A DNA stretch of 64,000 nt, from the NCBI RefSeq assembly GCF_040645195.1, contig NZ_JBEYXW010000030.1, positions 1 to 64,000 of the forward strand. Reading direction: 5' to 3'. The stretch's first letter is position 1. Each line of letters opens with the position of its first letter. Source of the DNA: Prauserella_A sp040645195. GTDB lineage: Bacteria; Actinomycetota; Actinomycetes; Mycobacteriales; Pseudonocardiaceae. This document shows positions 9,235-18,706 of this stretch, one piece after another. The position numbers and the translations under genes are program-made. Under the pieces are notes generated by a model, which made no database searches, was not told where the DNA came from, and worked only from the letters and a program-made list of their open reading frames with translations.

Positions 9235-9651
9235 TATCCCGTTGGCAAATTGAGCGGGTCAAATCGGCTCAACAGTGCACGTAACAGACTCTTTTCCCTC
9301 GTAGTACTTGACATCGCACATGTGAGGCGAGCATCCTCACACCACTCTATTCCGACTGATCGACGTAAAAAAGGGCCATGCACCGAAGCATCATGGCTCT
9401 CGCAAACTGCTCAAGCGGTGCCATCGGAATGAATGGGAATGATCCTTTACGTTTCGGACCACCGATCGATGGCCATCGCTCCTGGTTTCGTCACCCCTTG
9501 GAAGGCGGCCGTCCTGCTGGTCAGGCTGACGAGGATTCGCGGCGTCCGACAGGTTGTCAGGCTGTGACCGCAGACGCCATGTGTCCAGATCGAGATGAGA
9601 AAGGGGTGCAACGTGAAGGGTCAATGGGGCCAACGATTGGGGGTCGACAGG
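9235..9651 (+). promoter_or_regulatory. Promoter region of the ligase/carboxylase operon
   Basis: A 417-bp non-coding stretch. The only promoter-like element I see is TTGACA at 9307-9312 with a poor -10. The rest carries no gene I can support. Confidence 0.35.
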
Positions 9652-11193
9652 ATGAGTCCGACAGTCGATCTGATTGAGGCCGAGCGTGGGCGCCATAATG
9701 CACTCCTGCTGCGCAGCGAGGGGGTGCGAGTCAGCGTCGGTGAGTTCGCAGACTTGACCCGAAGGGCCGCACTGCTCCTGGAACAACGAGGGGTGCGGCG
9801 CGGCCAGCGCGTTGCCCTGATCGAGGGGAACACGCTCGAGCGCCTCATCTGGCAATACGCCGTGTGGTGGCTCGGGGCTATCGAGATCTCAGTCAACAAC
9901 GAGCTCAAGGGGGCCATGCTCGACCACGTCCTTTCAGACTCGGAGCCGGAGCTTGTGATCAGTGGCGAAGCGATCGATCTGCCGACCATGGATGTTGTGA
10001 CGATCGGCATGAGCACACGTGATCTTCCGATGTTCACGGAGGAAGATCACGGCCGCCTAGTCGAACTGCAGGTCGACATTCCGCCGGAGACTCATGCCAC
10101 GATCCTGTACACGTCGGGCACGACCGGCCCCTCCAAGGGGGTCGTGCTTCCCCGGGGGTACTTTTCCAATCTCGGCGCGGTGTGGGCGTCCATCGTCGAC
10201 GTCGGCCAAGGCGACGTTGTCTACTTCTCTCAGCCGTTCTTCCACGTCGATGCCCATCTTCTCCTGCCTATGTGCATGCAGACAGGTGCTGTCATGGCGT
10301 ATCGACGCCGGTTCAGTGTCAGCTGCTTCTGGGCAGACGTCTCACGATTCGACGCGACCATCGGCATCGCCGTGGGCGCCATGCTTTCGGCGCTCACCAC
10401 AACAACCCCTCCTGCACCCGACGACGTTTCGCTGCGCTGCATCATCTGCGCCCCCGTACCGGAGGAGGCGTATCGGTACTTTGAGGACCAGCTCGGAGTA
10501 CCGCTGCTCGCCATGTACGGGCAAACAGAGGCAAATGGCGTGACGTTCGAGACCCCGGGCAACCGCCGTCGCGGAAGCGCTGGCAAGGCACTGTCTACTT
10601 ACGACGTCGAAATCCAAGACGAGCACGGCCAGCCGATGCCGCCGGGTGCGGTGGGTGAGATCGTCTACCGGCCATTGTCCGCCAACATCATTTCGGCGGG
10701 CTATTGGAAGCGGGACGACGCCACCCGTGAGGCGTGGCGGGGCCTGTGGTTCCACACCGGCGACCTCGGCCTCTTGGACGCCGACGGCTTCTTGTTCTAC
10801 AAAGGCCGGCTCACCGACAGCCTGCGCCGCCGGGGCGAAAACATCTCGTCCTGGGAACTCGAGACGATCGTGCGGACCTTGCCCGGTGTCGACGCGTGTG
10901 CAGCGATCGGGATCCCTGACCCGCTGGGCGGTGAAGACCGCATCAAGATCTTCGTCGCAACCCAGGACCCCGGCGCCTTCGACCCCAGACGTTTCTTCGA
11001 GGCATGCCACCGGGCACTTCCGCGCTTCGCGGTCCCCGACCTGGTCGAGGTGGTCACCGAATCGGAGTTCGTGCGGGGAGCCGGCACCGCCGCCATCCAA
11101 AAGCATCTGCTGTCTCGGGCTGTCGAAGGCCCAAGCATTCATGCACATCAAACCCGGGGAGACCGTTCCCCCCAGGACAGGAGCACACGGTGA
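9652..11193 (+). CDS. AMP-dependent acyl-CoA synthetase/ligase (CaiC-like)
   Basis: A 513-aa adenylate-forming enzyme. Motifs in order: P-loop ILYTSGTTGPSKGVV, the A5 region AMYGQTEANGVTFE, WFHTGDLGLLDADGFLFYKG, and RRGENISSWELE. The catalytic C-terminal lysine region is IQKHLL. It activates a carboxylic acid to its CoA thioester with ATP in the cytoplasm, and resembles crotonobetaine/carnitine-CoA ligases. The start at 9652 lies a little after GGGGG; an upstream in-frame ATG at 9595 and a GTG at 9613 are alternatives. Its stop overlaps the GTG of the carboxylase beta gene, so the CoA ester it makes probably feeds the carboxylase. Confidence 0.9.
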   Translation: MSPTVDLIEAERGRHNALLLRSEGVRVSVGEFADLTRRAALLLEQRGVRRGQRVALIEGNTLERLIWQYAVWWLGAIEISVNNELKGAMLDHVLSDSEPELVISGEAIDLPTMDVVTIGMSTRDLPMFTEEDHGRLVELQVDIPPETHATILYTSGTTGPSKGVVLPRGYFSNLGAVWASIVDVGQGDVVYFSQPFFHVDAHLLLPMCMQTGAVMAYRRRFSVSCFWADVSRFDATIGIAVGAMLSALTTTTPPAPDDVSLRCIICAPVPEEAYRYFEDQLGVPLLAMYGQTEANGVTFETPGNRRRGSAGKALSTYDVEIQDEHGQPMPPGAVGEIVYRPLSANIISAGYWKRDDATREAWRGLWFHTGDLGLLDADGFLFYKGRLTDSLRRRGENISSWELETIVRTLPGVDACAAIGIPDPLGGEDRIKIFVATQDPGAFDPRRFFEACHRALPRFAVPDLVEVVTESEFVRGAGTAAIQKHLLSRAVEGPSIHAHQTRGDRSPQDRSTR

Positions 11194-12758
11194 CCTTCAC
11201 CTGGAGGCAGGCGCTGGCCGAACTGGACCGGCGCCGCGCGGCGGCCCAGTCCCTGGGTGGCGAGCGCCGAGTCCAGCGAGCCCACGACCAAGGCCGACTC
11301 ACCATCCGAGAGCGGATTGAACACGCGACCTCGGAGTTCCACGAGATCGGCGAGTTCGCGGTGTTCCACGAGCGCAACGGTGCGGGTGAGTCGATTGGGA
11401 CGCTCCCCTCGAGTTATGTCGCCGGGCTGGCCACCGTGGACGGGCGGCACGTGGCGGTCGGCGGTGAGGACTTCACAGTTCGGGGTGGAGCTCCGCAGAA
11501 CTACCTCGAGCGGTTCAAAGGTGGCATGGGCGGATTCGTCGAGGACCTTGCCCACGAATACCGGATTCCGCTGATGCTCTTCATGGAGGGCATCGGCGGC
11601 GATGTCGCCGCGCAGGTGACCAAGGGGCACGCCTACCTGGTGAGCTCCATGAGCTGGCAACGCAGCTACCAACTGCTCGGCGAGGTGCCGGTCACGACGA
11701 TGATCAGCGGTGCCGCGGTCGGCGGCACCGCCGGCCGCTCGGTGTTGAGCCACTTCAGCGTCATGACACAGGACTCCGTGATGTTCGCCGGAGGTCCGCC
11801 GCTGGTCAAGCGCGCGCTCGGCATCGACGTCGACAAGCACGAGCTCGGCGGCGCGCAGGTGCACACGGGCCTCACCGGCGCCATCGACAACATCGCCGAG
11901 AACGACGAGGACGCGATCGCGCAGATGCGCCGGTTCCTCAGCTACATGCCACAGAACGTATGGGAGCTCCCGCCCCGCGGTGACCGCTCGGACCCGACTG
12001 ATCGTCGTGGCGAGGAACTGCTCGACATCATTCCGGAGAACCGTCGCCGCCCCTACCCGGTGCAGAAGATGATCGAGACGATCGTAGACCGGGACAGCTA
12101 CTTCGCGATCGGGGCGGACTGGGGACGAAGCCTGTCGACCGGGCTGGCCAGGATCGATGGCATCCCCATCGGCGTCGTGGCGAACAACCCGCGGTTCCTC
12201 GGCGGCGCGCTCGACGGCGCCGCCGCGGAGAAGCAGGTGCGCTTCGTTGACATGTGCTCGACCTTCCATCTCCCGATCGTCTATTTCGTCGACGTTCCCG
12301 GTTTCATGGTCGGCCCCGACGCCGAGCGGGCCAACGTCGTCCGCTGGGGTATGCGAGCGATCCAGTCGATGATCGAGGCCGAGGTCCCGGTCATCACCGT
12401 GCATGTTCGTAAAGCGTTCGGCATGGCCGTCTCGGCAACCTCCAACCCGGATCGGCTGGGGCTACGTCTCGCCTGGCCCAGCGGTGAATGGGGCGACCTT
12501 CCCGTCGAAGGCGGCGTCGAAGCCGGGTTCCGTCGCGAGATCGAAGCAGCCGATGACCCCGAGGCATTTCGCCGGCTGGTCGAGGAGCGCATGCGGGCCA
12601 CGGTCGACCCGTGGAAGACGGCCGAGGCGTTCGGTGTCGAGCAGATGATCGACCCGCGCGACACGCGCTCGGTCGTCGCCGCCCACCTCAACGCGTCGCT
12701 TCATGCCTTGGCCACGACGCTTGGGCCCCAGTCCCGCCAGTGGCGGATCCGTCCCTGA
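11190..12758 (+). CDS. Acyl-CoA carboxylase beta (carboxyltransferase) subunit
   Basis: A 522-aa carboxyltransferase of the propionyl/methylcrotonyl-CoA carboxylase class. It has the N-terminal crotonase half (VAVGGEDFTVRGGAPQNYLE, SGAAVGGTAGRSVLSHFSV) and the C-terminal half (NNPRFLGGALDGAAAEKQVR, FVDVPGFMVGPDAER). It transfers CO2 from carboxybiotin to an acyl-CoA. GTG at 11190 overlaps the ligase stop and is preceded by AGGACAGGAG. Biotin carrier and biotin carboxylase follow, making a complete three-subunit enzyme. The substrate is not one I can name. Propionyl-CoA, methylcrotonyl-CoA and geranyl-CoA-type acceptors are possible. Confidence 0.92.
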   Translation: MTFTWRQALAELDRRRAAAQSLGGERRVQRAHDQGRLTIRERIEHATSEFHEIGEFAVFHERNGAGESIGTLPSSYVAGLATVDGRHVAVGGEDFTVRGGAPQNYLERFKGGMGGFVEDLAHEYRIPLMLFMEGIGGDVAAQVTKGHAYLVSSMSWQRSYQLLGEVPVTTMISGAAVGGTAGRSVLSHFSVMTQDSVMFAGGPPLVKRALGIDVDKHELGGAQVHTGLTGAIDNIAENDEDAIAQMRRFLSYMPQNVWELPPRGDRSDPTDRRGEELLDIIPENRRRPYPVQKMIETIVDRDSYFAIGADWGRSLSTGLARIDGIPIGVVANNPRFLGGALDGAAAEKQVRFVDMCSTFHLPIVYFVDVPGFMVGPDAERANVVRWGMRAIQSMIEAEVPVITVHVRKAFGMAVSATSNPDRLGLRLAWPSGEWGDLPVEGGVEAGFRREIEAADDPEAFRRLVEERMRATVDPWKTAEAFGVEQMIDPRDTRSVVAAHLNASLHALATTLGPQSRQWRIRP

Positions 12759-12775
12759 GGAAAGAAGAAATCAGC

Positions 12776-12997
12776 ATGAGCATCACCGTCGTATCCGACG
12801 TCACCGCCGCGGTCTGGAAGATCGAGGTCAGCGTCGGCGACCACGTGGCAGAGGGCGATGATCTCGTCATCTTGGAAGCCATGAAGATGGAGATCCCGAT
12901 CGAGGCCGAGGTCTCCGGCACCGTGACCGCGATCCACGTCGCCGCCGGCGACAGCGTCAACGACGGCCAGCCGCTGGTCACGATCGGTCAGCCATGA
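12776..12997 (+). CDS. Free-standing biotinyl (BCCP) domain protein
   Basis: A 73-aa protein that is only a biotinyl/lipoyl-attachment domain. The biotinylation motif VILEAMKMEIPIEAEV is intact, with the target Lys in the middle. It carries carboxybiotin between the biotin carboxylase encoded next (4-bp overlap, ATGA) and the carboxyltransferase encoded before it. Most actinobacterial acyl-CoA carboxylases have the domain fused to the biotin carboxylase; here it is separate, and the following biotin carboxylase is correspondingly short (456 aa). GAGGAAAGAAG precedes the ATG. Confidence 0.93.
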   Translation: MSITVVSDVTAAVWKIEVSVGDHVAEGDDLVILEAMKMEIPIEAEVSGTVTAIHVAAGDSVNDGQPLVTIGQP

Positions 12998-14364
12998 CCT
13001 ATTTCTCCAAGGTGCTCGTCGCCAACCGCGGCGAGATCGCGGTCAGAATCATCCGGACCCTCGACAACCTCGGAATCGCCTCGGTCGCCGTGTATTCGAG
13101 TGCCGACGCCGATGCCGTGCACGTGCGGCGCGCCAGCGAGGCGGTACTCATCGGTGAGGGCCCGGTGGCGGAGAGCTACCTACGGATCGACCGCATCATC
13201 GAGGCCGCGCTCACCACGGGCGCCGAGGCCATCCATCCCGGATACGGGCTGCTGTCGGAGAACCCAGAGCTGGTGCGGGCATGCGAGGAGGCGGGCATCG
13301 TATTCATCGGTCCCACCGCCGAAGCAATGTCACTGATGGGGTCCAAGGTCTCAGCACGCCATGTCATGAGAGCCGCCGGCGTCCCGATCGTGCCGGGCTC
13401 GACCGAGCCCGTGACCACCGCGTCGGAGGCTGCCCGGACGGCTGACGCGATCGGCTACCCGGTCGCGGTGAAGGCCTCGGGGGCGGGCGGAGGCAAGGGC
13501 TTTCGCGTCGCCAAGTCACCACAAGACCTGGAGCGCGCCATTGATGCCGCATCCTCGGAGGGCCAGCGTTTTTTCGGCAATCCAGAGGTATACCTCGAGC
13601 GGTACCTGCACGATCCGCGGCACATCGAGGTCCAGGTCCTCGGAGACGCCTCCGGCTCGGTCATCCACCTGTTCGAGCGTGACTGCTCCGTGCAGCGGCG
13701 CCACCAGAAGCTGGTAGAAGAGACACCCGCACCGCACGTGGACCCCGCCCTGCGCGAGCGGATCTGGGCGGTGGCCGTCGACGCGGCCAGGGCGATCGGC
13801 TATCGATCGGCGGGCACGGTGGAAGGGCTGCTCGATGGGGAGGACTTCTACTTCCTCGAGATGAACACCCGGGTCCAGGTCGAGCACGGTGTCACCGAGA
13901 TGGTCACCGGCGTGGACATAGTCGCCGAGCAGATCCGCATTGCCGCGGGTCAACCGCTCACCCTGGCCCAGAGCGACATCCATTCGACCGGCCATGCCAT
14001 CGAGTGCCGGGTCAACGCCGAGAACCCCGCACGCCGCTTCATGCCCTCGCCGGGGACGATCACCGCCTACGAAGAGCCGCACGGATCCCACATCAGGGTC
14101 GACTCCGGAATCGACCAAGGATCCGCCGTGCCCACCTACTACGACCCGTTGTTGGCGAAAGTGCTGGTCATCGGGCAGGACCGTGCTGATGCCACCACCC
14201 GGATGATTCAGGCGCTCGACGAGTTCACCATCGAAGGCGTCGACACGCTCATCTCCTTTCACCGGGCCCTGCTGTCTTCCCCGCAGTGGAAGTCGGCCGA
14301 GACCTGCAGGGATCTGATCGAGGACCGCGCGTGGCTGACGGGGCCGGCGATCCATGGCCGGTGA
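12994..14364 (+). CDS. Biotin carboxylase subunit of acyl-CoA carboxylase
   Basis: A 456-aa AccC-type enzyme without a C-terminal biotinyl domain. It starts SKVLVANRGEIAVRIIRT, carries the ATP-grasp glycine loop KASGAGGGKGFRV, the bicarbonate/biotin site FERDCSVQRRHQKLVEETP and the FLEMNTRVQVEHGVTE metal/catalytic stretch. It carboxylates the biotin of the 73-aa carrier using ATP and bicarbonate. It overlaps the carrier gene by 4 bp and the following VOC gene by 11 bp, so the set is one tightly coupled operon. Confidence 0.95.
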   Translation: MTYFSKVLVANRGEIAVRIIRTLDNLGIASVAVYSSADADAVHVRRASEAVLIGEGPVAESYLRIDRIIEAALTTGAEAIHPGYGLLSENPELVRACEEAGIVFIGPTAEAMSLMGSKVSARHVMRAAGVPIVPGSTEPVTTASEAARTADAIGYPVAVKASGAGGGKGFRVAKSPQDLERAIDAASSEGQRFFGNPEVYLERYLHDPRHIEVQVLGDASGSVIHLFERDCSVQRRHQKLVEETPAPHVDPALRERIWAVAVDAARAIGYRSAGTVEGLLDGEDFYFLEMNTRVQVEHGVTEMVTGVDIVAEQIRIAAGQPLTLAQSDIHSTGHAIECRVNAENPARRFMPSPGTITAYEEPHGSHIRVDSGIDQGSAVPTYYDPLLAKVLVIGQDRADATTRMIQALDEFTIEGVDTLISFHRALLSSPQWKSAETCRDLIEDRAWLTGPAIHGR

Positions 14365-15208
14365 CGGGTTCGACCTCGATCACGTGGCCCTCGCCACGAA
14401 CGACGCGGCCGGCACGCTGGGCCACCTTCGACGGGAACTCGGTGCGCGCGTCTTCGCTGGTGAGCGGATCACGGAATGCCGCTACGCCACCTCCTACATC
14501 GGCGAAGATCATGGTGGTTCCTGTCTCGAGGTCATCGAACCCGCGGACGATGAAGCAATCGGGTTCGTGTCCAGATTTCTCGACACGCGCGGAGAGGGGC
14601 CTCACCACATCACGTTCATGGTCCCGGACCTGCGAGCGAGCATCGACCATGCCCGGAAGCTCGGCTACACGGTGGTCAAGGAGAGCCACGACTACCCACC
14701 CTGGCGCGAGGCGTTCCTGATGCCAGACCGCCGGCACGGCATTGTTGTCCAGTTCGGACAAAGCTCCCTCGCCTCGCCGGCAGCTCGCCACCGCGGCGAG
14801 ATCGCCCCAGCTGTCGAAGCAGCGCAACTGCCACATGTGCGCGACGGTCGGGACCGGGACTGGTGGGCCGGCATCATGGCCGTAAAGCCTCGGCGGCGCG
14901 TCACCATCGATTCGTTCGTGCTCTATTCCACCGACCTGGCGGCGTCGAGGAGGCTGTTCGTCGAAGTATTGCGTGGCGACGAAGTGGCGAGCGCTCAGGA
15001 CGACCGGCTCCAGATCCGATGGCCCGGCGGACGGCTCGAAATCCGCGCCACGAACGGCCACCCCGGCCTGCGCGAAATCGTGGTGCAGGGGCTGGATTCT
15101 CCGATCAGCATCGCGGGCTGCGGCTTCACCGTCGCAGCGGGTCCCAACTCTCACGCCTGCCCGCCGACCGCCGCCCTTCGCACCGATGAGGAGACCAGCA
15201 CATGCTGA
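14354..15208 (+). CDS. VOC-superfamily protein (methylmalonyl-CoA epimerase/glyoxalase-like)
   Basis: A 284-aa protein beginning with the VOC unit FDLDHVALATNDAAGTLGHL. The metal-ligand candidates H10 (in DHVALA) and the GEGPHHITFMVPDL histidines resemble methylmalonyl-CoA epimerase. A second, more degenerate VOC-like unit starts near TIDSFVLYSTDLAASRRLF, giving two tandem modules. Next to an acyl-CoA carboxylase, epimerisation of a carboxylated CoA product is the natural guess. A glyoxalase or dioxygenase role cannot be excluded. It overlaps its neighbours on both sides (11 and 7 bp). Confidence 0.75.
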   Translation: MAGDGFDLDHVALATNDAAGTLGHLRRELGARVFAGERITECRYATSYIGEDHGGSCLEVIEPADDEAIGFVSRFLDTRGEGPHHITFMVPDLRASIDHARKLGYTVVKESHDYPPWREAFLMPDRRHGIVVQFGQSSLASPAARHRGEIAPAVEAAQLPHVRDGRDRDWWAGIMAVKPRRRVTIDSFVLYSTDLAASRRLFVEVLRGDEVASAQDDRLQIRWPGGRLEIRATNGHPGLREIVVQGLDSPISIAGCGFTVAAGPNSHACPPTAALRTDEETSTC

Positions 15209-16173
15209 AGACCAGATTCACCGAGATGTTCGGCGTCGAGCACCCCATCGTCCAGGGCGGCATGCAGTGGGTCGGCACCGCCGCACTCGTCTCCGCCGTT
15301 TCCAATGCGGGCGCACTCGGGATACTGACCGGTCTGACCCAGCCGACGCCGGAGGAACTGTCGCGAGAGATCACGCGCTGTCGCGACCTGACCGACCGGC
15401 CGTTCGGTGTCAACCTCACCATCCTGCCAACGATCAAGCCGGTGCCCTACGACGAGTATCGCGAGGCGATCATCGAGTCCGGCGTCACCATCGTCGAGAC
15501 CGCTGGGGCAAATCCGGCGGACCATATGCCTCACTTCAAAAGCCACGGCGTGAAGGTGATCCACAAGTGCACCAGCGTGCGCCACGCGCTCAAGGCGCAG
15601 AGCGTCGGCGCGGACGCCGTCAGCATCGACGGCTTCGAGTGTGCGGGACACCCCGGCGAGGACGACATCCCCGGTCTCGTCTTGATCCCGGCGGCGACGC
15701 GGCAGCTGAACATCCCGGTGCTCGCATCGGGAGGGATCGCCGATGCCGCCGGCCTGGTCGCGGCGCTGGCGCTGGGCGCCGACGGGGTGAACATGGGCAC
15801 CCGCTTCATGTGCACTCAGGAGTCACCGATCCACTCCGAGATCAAGAAACACATCGTCGCATCTACTGAACACGACACCGCCCTGCTCTTCCGCCCGCTG
15901 CGAAACACTGCCCGCGTCGCTGCCAACGAGGTCAGTCGTGAAGCCATCGAGATCTTGACCTCTGGCGGCACGTTCGAGGATGTGCGAGACCTGGTCAGCG
16001 GGGCCCGCGGCCGCACAGTATTCGAAAACGGTGATCCTGAGGCCGGTGTGTGGACCGTCGGACTGGCCCAAGGCTTGATCAACGACGTCCCCACTGTCGA
16101 TGAGCTCGTACGGCGCATGGTCGACGGTGCTGAGGAAGTCATCCGTGGTCGGCTAGAGGCGCAGATCGCGTAA
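15202..16173 (+). CDS. Nitronate monooxygenase-family (NPD) flavoprotein
   Basis: A 323-aa FMN-dependent TIM-barrel protein. It starts with the family signature HPIVQGGMQWVGTAALVSAV, followed by SNAGALGILTGL, the central DAVSIDGFECAGHPGED and the phosphate-binding LASGGIADAAGLVAALALGA. Family members oxidise nitronates or reduce enoyl substrates; some act as quinone or enoyl-CoA reductases. The ATG overlaps the end of the VOC gene, and it closes the ligase-carboxylase operon. An enoyl-CoA-related role is as likely as nitronate oxidation in this context. Confidence 0.87.
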   Translation: MLKTRFTEMFGVEHPIVQGGMQWVGTAALVSAVSNAGALGILTGLTQPTPEELSREITRCRDLTDRPFGVNLTILPTIKPVPYDEYREAIIESGVTIVETAGANPADHMPHFKSHGVKVIHKCTSVRHALKAQSVGADAVSIDGFECAGHPGEDDIPGLVLIPAATRQLNIPVLASGGIADAAGLVAALALGADGVNMGTRFMCTQESPIHSEIKKHIVASTEHDTALLFRPLRNTARVAANEVSREAIEILTSGGTFEDVRDLVSGARGRTVFENGDPEAGVWTVGLAQGLINDVPTVDELVRRMVDGAEEVIRGRLEAQIA

Positions 16174-16235
16174 AGCGCGTCTTTGCTGTTGGAGAACTGC
16201 AACAAGAGCAGCATTCATGAGGGCAGGAGGCTTTC

Positions 16236-17618
16236 GTGACCAGTACACTGATTGACAATGCGAAGTTTTCGAGGTTTCACCTACGGCTAACTTTGGCAAC
16301 ATTTGGCGGCATATTCCTCGATGGCTATATAATGAGCGCGCTTGCTATAGCTCTCCCGGGGGTTGAAGAGTCGTTCGACGTCTCACCGTCGACTCTTGGC
16401 GTGCTCGGGAGCACTATTGCGACAGGGCTACTTTTTGGTGCAGTGATCGTCGGGCGCCTGAGCGACCGCATCGGTCGACAACTTCTCTTCATGCTGCATT
16501 TCTTGGTGATTATTGTCGCATCCATTGGGGCTGCATTCTCAACGAGTACCACTCTACTTGCTGTACTCCTCATCGTCTCCGGGATCACGATCGGAGCAGA
16601 CTACTCTTTGTCGCCTGCCCTGTTGGTGGAATGGTTGCCCCGAAAGTCACGAGGCCGTATCCTGACGCTTCTCGGCTTCATGTGGTTCGTTGGCGCAAGT
16701 GCGGCCTATGCGATTGGCTACGCGTTGGTGACCACGCAAGGTGCCGACGCTTGGCGCTTAATGTTGGGGAGTACTGCGGTCTTCGCTTTCCTCTTTGCGC
16801 TAGGCAGGATCGGGCTGCCGGAGTCGCCACGATGGCTGGTTAACAAGGGGCAACTCGAGAAAGCGCGCGGCGTATTGGCTCGAGTGTACCGCGTGAATGT
16901 CACCGACGAGATGTTGCGAGCCCTTAATGAGGGTAAGGCTAACACTGGCCGCAACCTTGCGACACTCTGGACACCTCGGTACCGCCGCCGTCTTATTTTC
17001 TGCGTCCTTTTCTGGACATTTTCAATCGTCCCCTTGAATATAATCTATGTCTATTCGCCTCTCATCTTGGAGGCGTTCAATATGTCCGGCGGGGGTGTGG
17101 CCATTCTGGGCGCGTTGGTCATCTCTCTTGTGAGCGGAATCGGCATTATTCCAGCGCTGCTGTTCGTGGAGAAGATTGGGCGGCGCCCGCTGATCGTTGG
17201 GTCATTCGGGCTCATGACTGTCCCGCTCGTAATCCTAGGGGTAATGCCCCATGGCTCGATCGCGCTCGTCATCGTCGCGTTCTGCGCGTACGCCTTGTTT
17301 ACCGGCGGTCCAAGCTTTCTGCAGGCCCTCTACCCGTCGGAGCTGTTCGCGACTGAACTGCGGGGAACCGCACTCGGAATCACCGTTTCGGCCAGCAGGG
17401 CGGTCGCTGTCATTATGCTCCTGCTGACACCAATCGCGTTGAATTCCATCGGTACCGGTCCGGTCATGCTGATCGCAGCGGCATTCAGCCTGGCAGGATT
17501 CGTGTCATGCCTCGTGCTCGCACCCGAGACTCGGGGGCTGGCACTCGCAGACGCAAGCAATGCGACGCACGAAAGTCCCGAGCGCAACACGGATGACGAC
17601 AGGTCCCTTCAGTCCTAG
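16236..17618 (+). CDS. MFS transporter, metabolite:H+ symporter type
   Basis: A 460-aa integral membrane protein with about 12 hydrophobic segments. It carries the MFS loop-2 motif GRLSDRIGRQLLF and the repeat-half loop FVEKIGRRPLIV, plus LPESPRWLVNKG, typical of sugar- and aromatic-acid/proton symporters. The GTG at 16236 has GGCAGGAGG 5 nt upstream. It sits 62 bp after the carboxylase operon and could import its substrate. Codon use in the first half (ATA, TTG, AGC-rich, AT-rich) is unlike its neighbours, which suggests a separate acquisition. Confidence 0.9.
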   Translation: MTSTLIDNAKFSRFHLRLTLATFGGIFLDGYIMSALAIALPGVEESFDVSPSTLGVLGSTIATGLLFGAVIVGRLSDRIGRQLLFMLHFLVIIVASIGAAFSTSTTLLAVLLIVSGITIGADYSLSPALLVEWLPRKSRGRILTLLGFMWFVGASAAYAIGYALVTTQGADAWRLMLGSTAVFAFLFALGRIGLPESPRWLVNKGQLEKARGVLARVYRVNVTDEMLRALNEGKANTGRNLATLWTPRYRRRLIFCVLFWTFSIVPLNIIYVYSPLILEAFNMSGGGVAILGALVISLVSGIGIIPALLFVEKIGRRPLIVGSFGLMTVPLVILGVMPHGSIALVIVAFCAYALFTGGPSFLQALYPSELFATELRGTALGITVSASRAVAVIMLLLTPIALNSIGTGPVMLIAAAFSLAGFVSCLVLAPETRGLALADASNATHESPERNTDDDRSLQS

Positions 17619-17647
17619 GCTCTAGAGACATCGCCGATCGCCGCGGT

Positions 17648-17989
17648 TGGTATTGCCGCGTGGTCGGCGGGTTCCAGGCGCTCAAACACCGCCTCGCGGA
17701 CCTCGCCATCGACGTCGACTCCGCCGACGCCGCCGCCCGCAACGCGGCCGCCGCGCTGGCCGCCGGCGATCCGGACATCGAGATCGCGGCCACGGTCGCG
17801 CAGGCCTATTGCGGCGACCTCACGGTGACCGCAGCCGAGGAAGCGGTGCAGCTGCACGCCGGGATCGGCATGACCTGGGAACACCCGGCACACCTGTACC
17901 TCAAGCGTGCGAAGGCCGACCAGATCGCCTTCGGCACTGGCGGCATACACCGGGCGAACCTGGCTCACCTGATCGACCTCCCGATGTGA
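17648..17989 (+). pseudogene. Acyl-CoA dehydrogenase C-terminal fragment
   Basis: Translation gives VGGFQALKHRLADLAIDVD and VQLHAGIGMTWEHPAHLYLK, ending RAKADQIAFGTGGIHRA and a natural stop. These are the last about 110 residues of an acyl-CoA dehydrogenase, including the helix that packs on FAD. Everything upstream is missing and there is no credible start, so it is a 5'-truncated remnant. Confidence 0.8.
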
Positions 17990-18234
17990 CCGCGTCCAGC
18001 GGAATTCTCCGGCCCCGGGGAGGTGTCTCGCTGCGCTTCTTCAACGGCGGCGAGCCGGGCGCCACGTCGACGACCCTCGCCCCTTGTGGCGGATCCAGGT
18101 CGTCCAGGTCCCGCGTGATGGCGGCGTCGGGAAGCAGACGCCTGACGTCCTAGAGGAATTCGAGGGAAAGGCGGCCGAACGGGAGCACCGTGGGGCCTTC
18201 GCCGATGGTGGGCCGGTACAGGGAGGTTGTTCAG

Positions 18235-18658
18235 TCAGGAGCTGCCACCTCCTCGCGTCAGCATGACGTGCTCGCCGAAGCCGTAGACACGGGGCGGACG
18301 GATGCCGGTTTTGTTCAGCCCGATGTCCGCGTGGCCGAGGGCGAGCTTGTCGCCCGTCAACTTGGCCCCGCCGTCGACGCCCTGCGGATCAGGAACCGAC
18401 GAGTTGTCGACGATCCCGGACCGGCGCGCGGAGCGCGGACCGAAGACGCTGCTGCACGTCCAAATGACCTTGCGCATGCCTAGGCGTACCGCAGGCGCGT
18501 TCGGACTCACCGCCCGCGTAGACCGCCGCCGTGTCGATCAGCGTGACGCCGGACTGCAGGGCGACCTCGACCGGCTCCCGTGCGCCTGCGCGGTTCGAGA
18601 GGCCGTAGCCGTTGCTGACCACGGCGCCCAGGCCGAGGACCAGGTGAGACTTCGCCAT
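18235..18658 (-). pseudogene. Aldo/keto reductase remnant, frameshifted
   Basis: In one frame the segment reads ALQSGVTLIDTAAVYAGGES followed by ER, the beta2/catalytic-Asp region of aldo/keto reductases. The expected continuation RLGMRKVIWTCSSVFGPRSA appears in a neighbouring frame, so the gene is frameshifted near 18.5 kb. Further homology fades and the C-terminal two thirds are absent. Between 17990 and 18234 I see nothing. Confidence 0.55.
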
Positions 18659-18706
18659 CGCGTCGTCGTCCGATCCTCGGGTGGGGCTCGTCGAGGTGGC
18701 CGGGCC

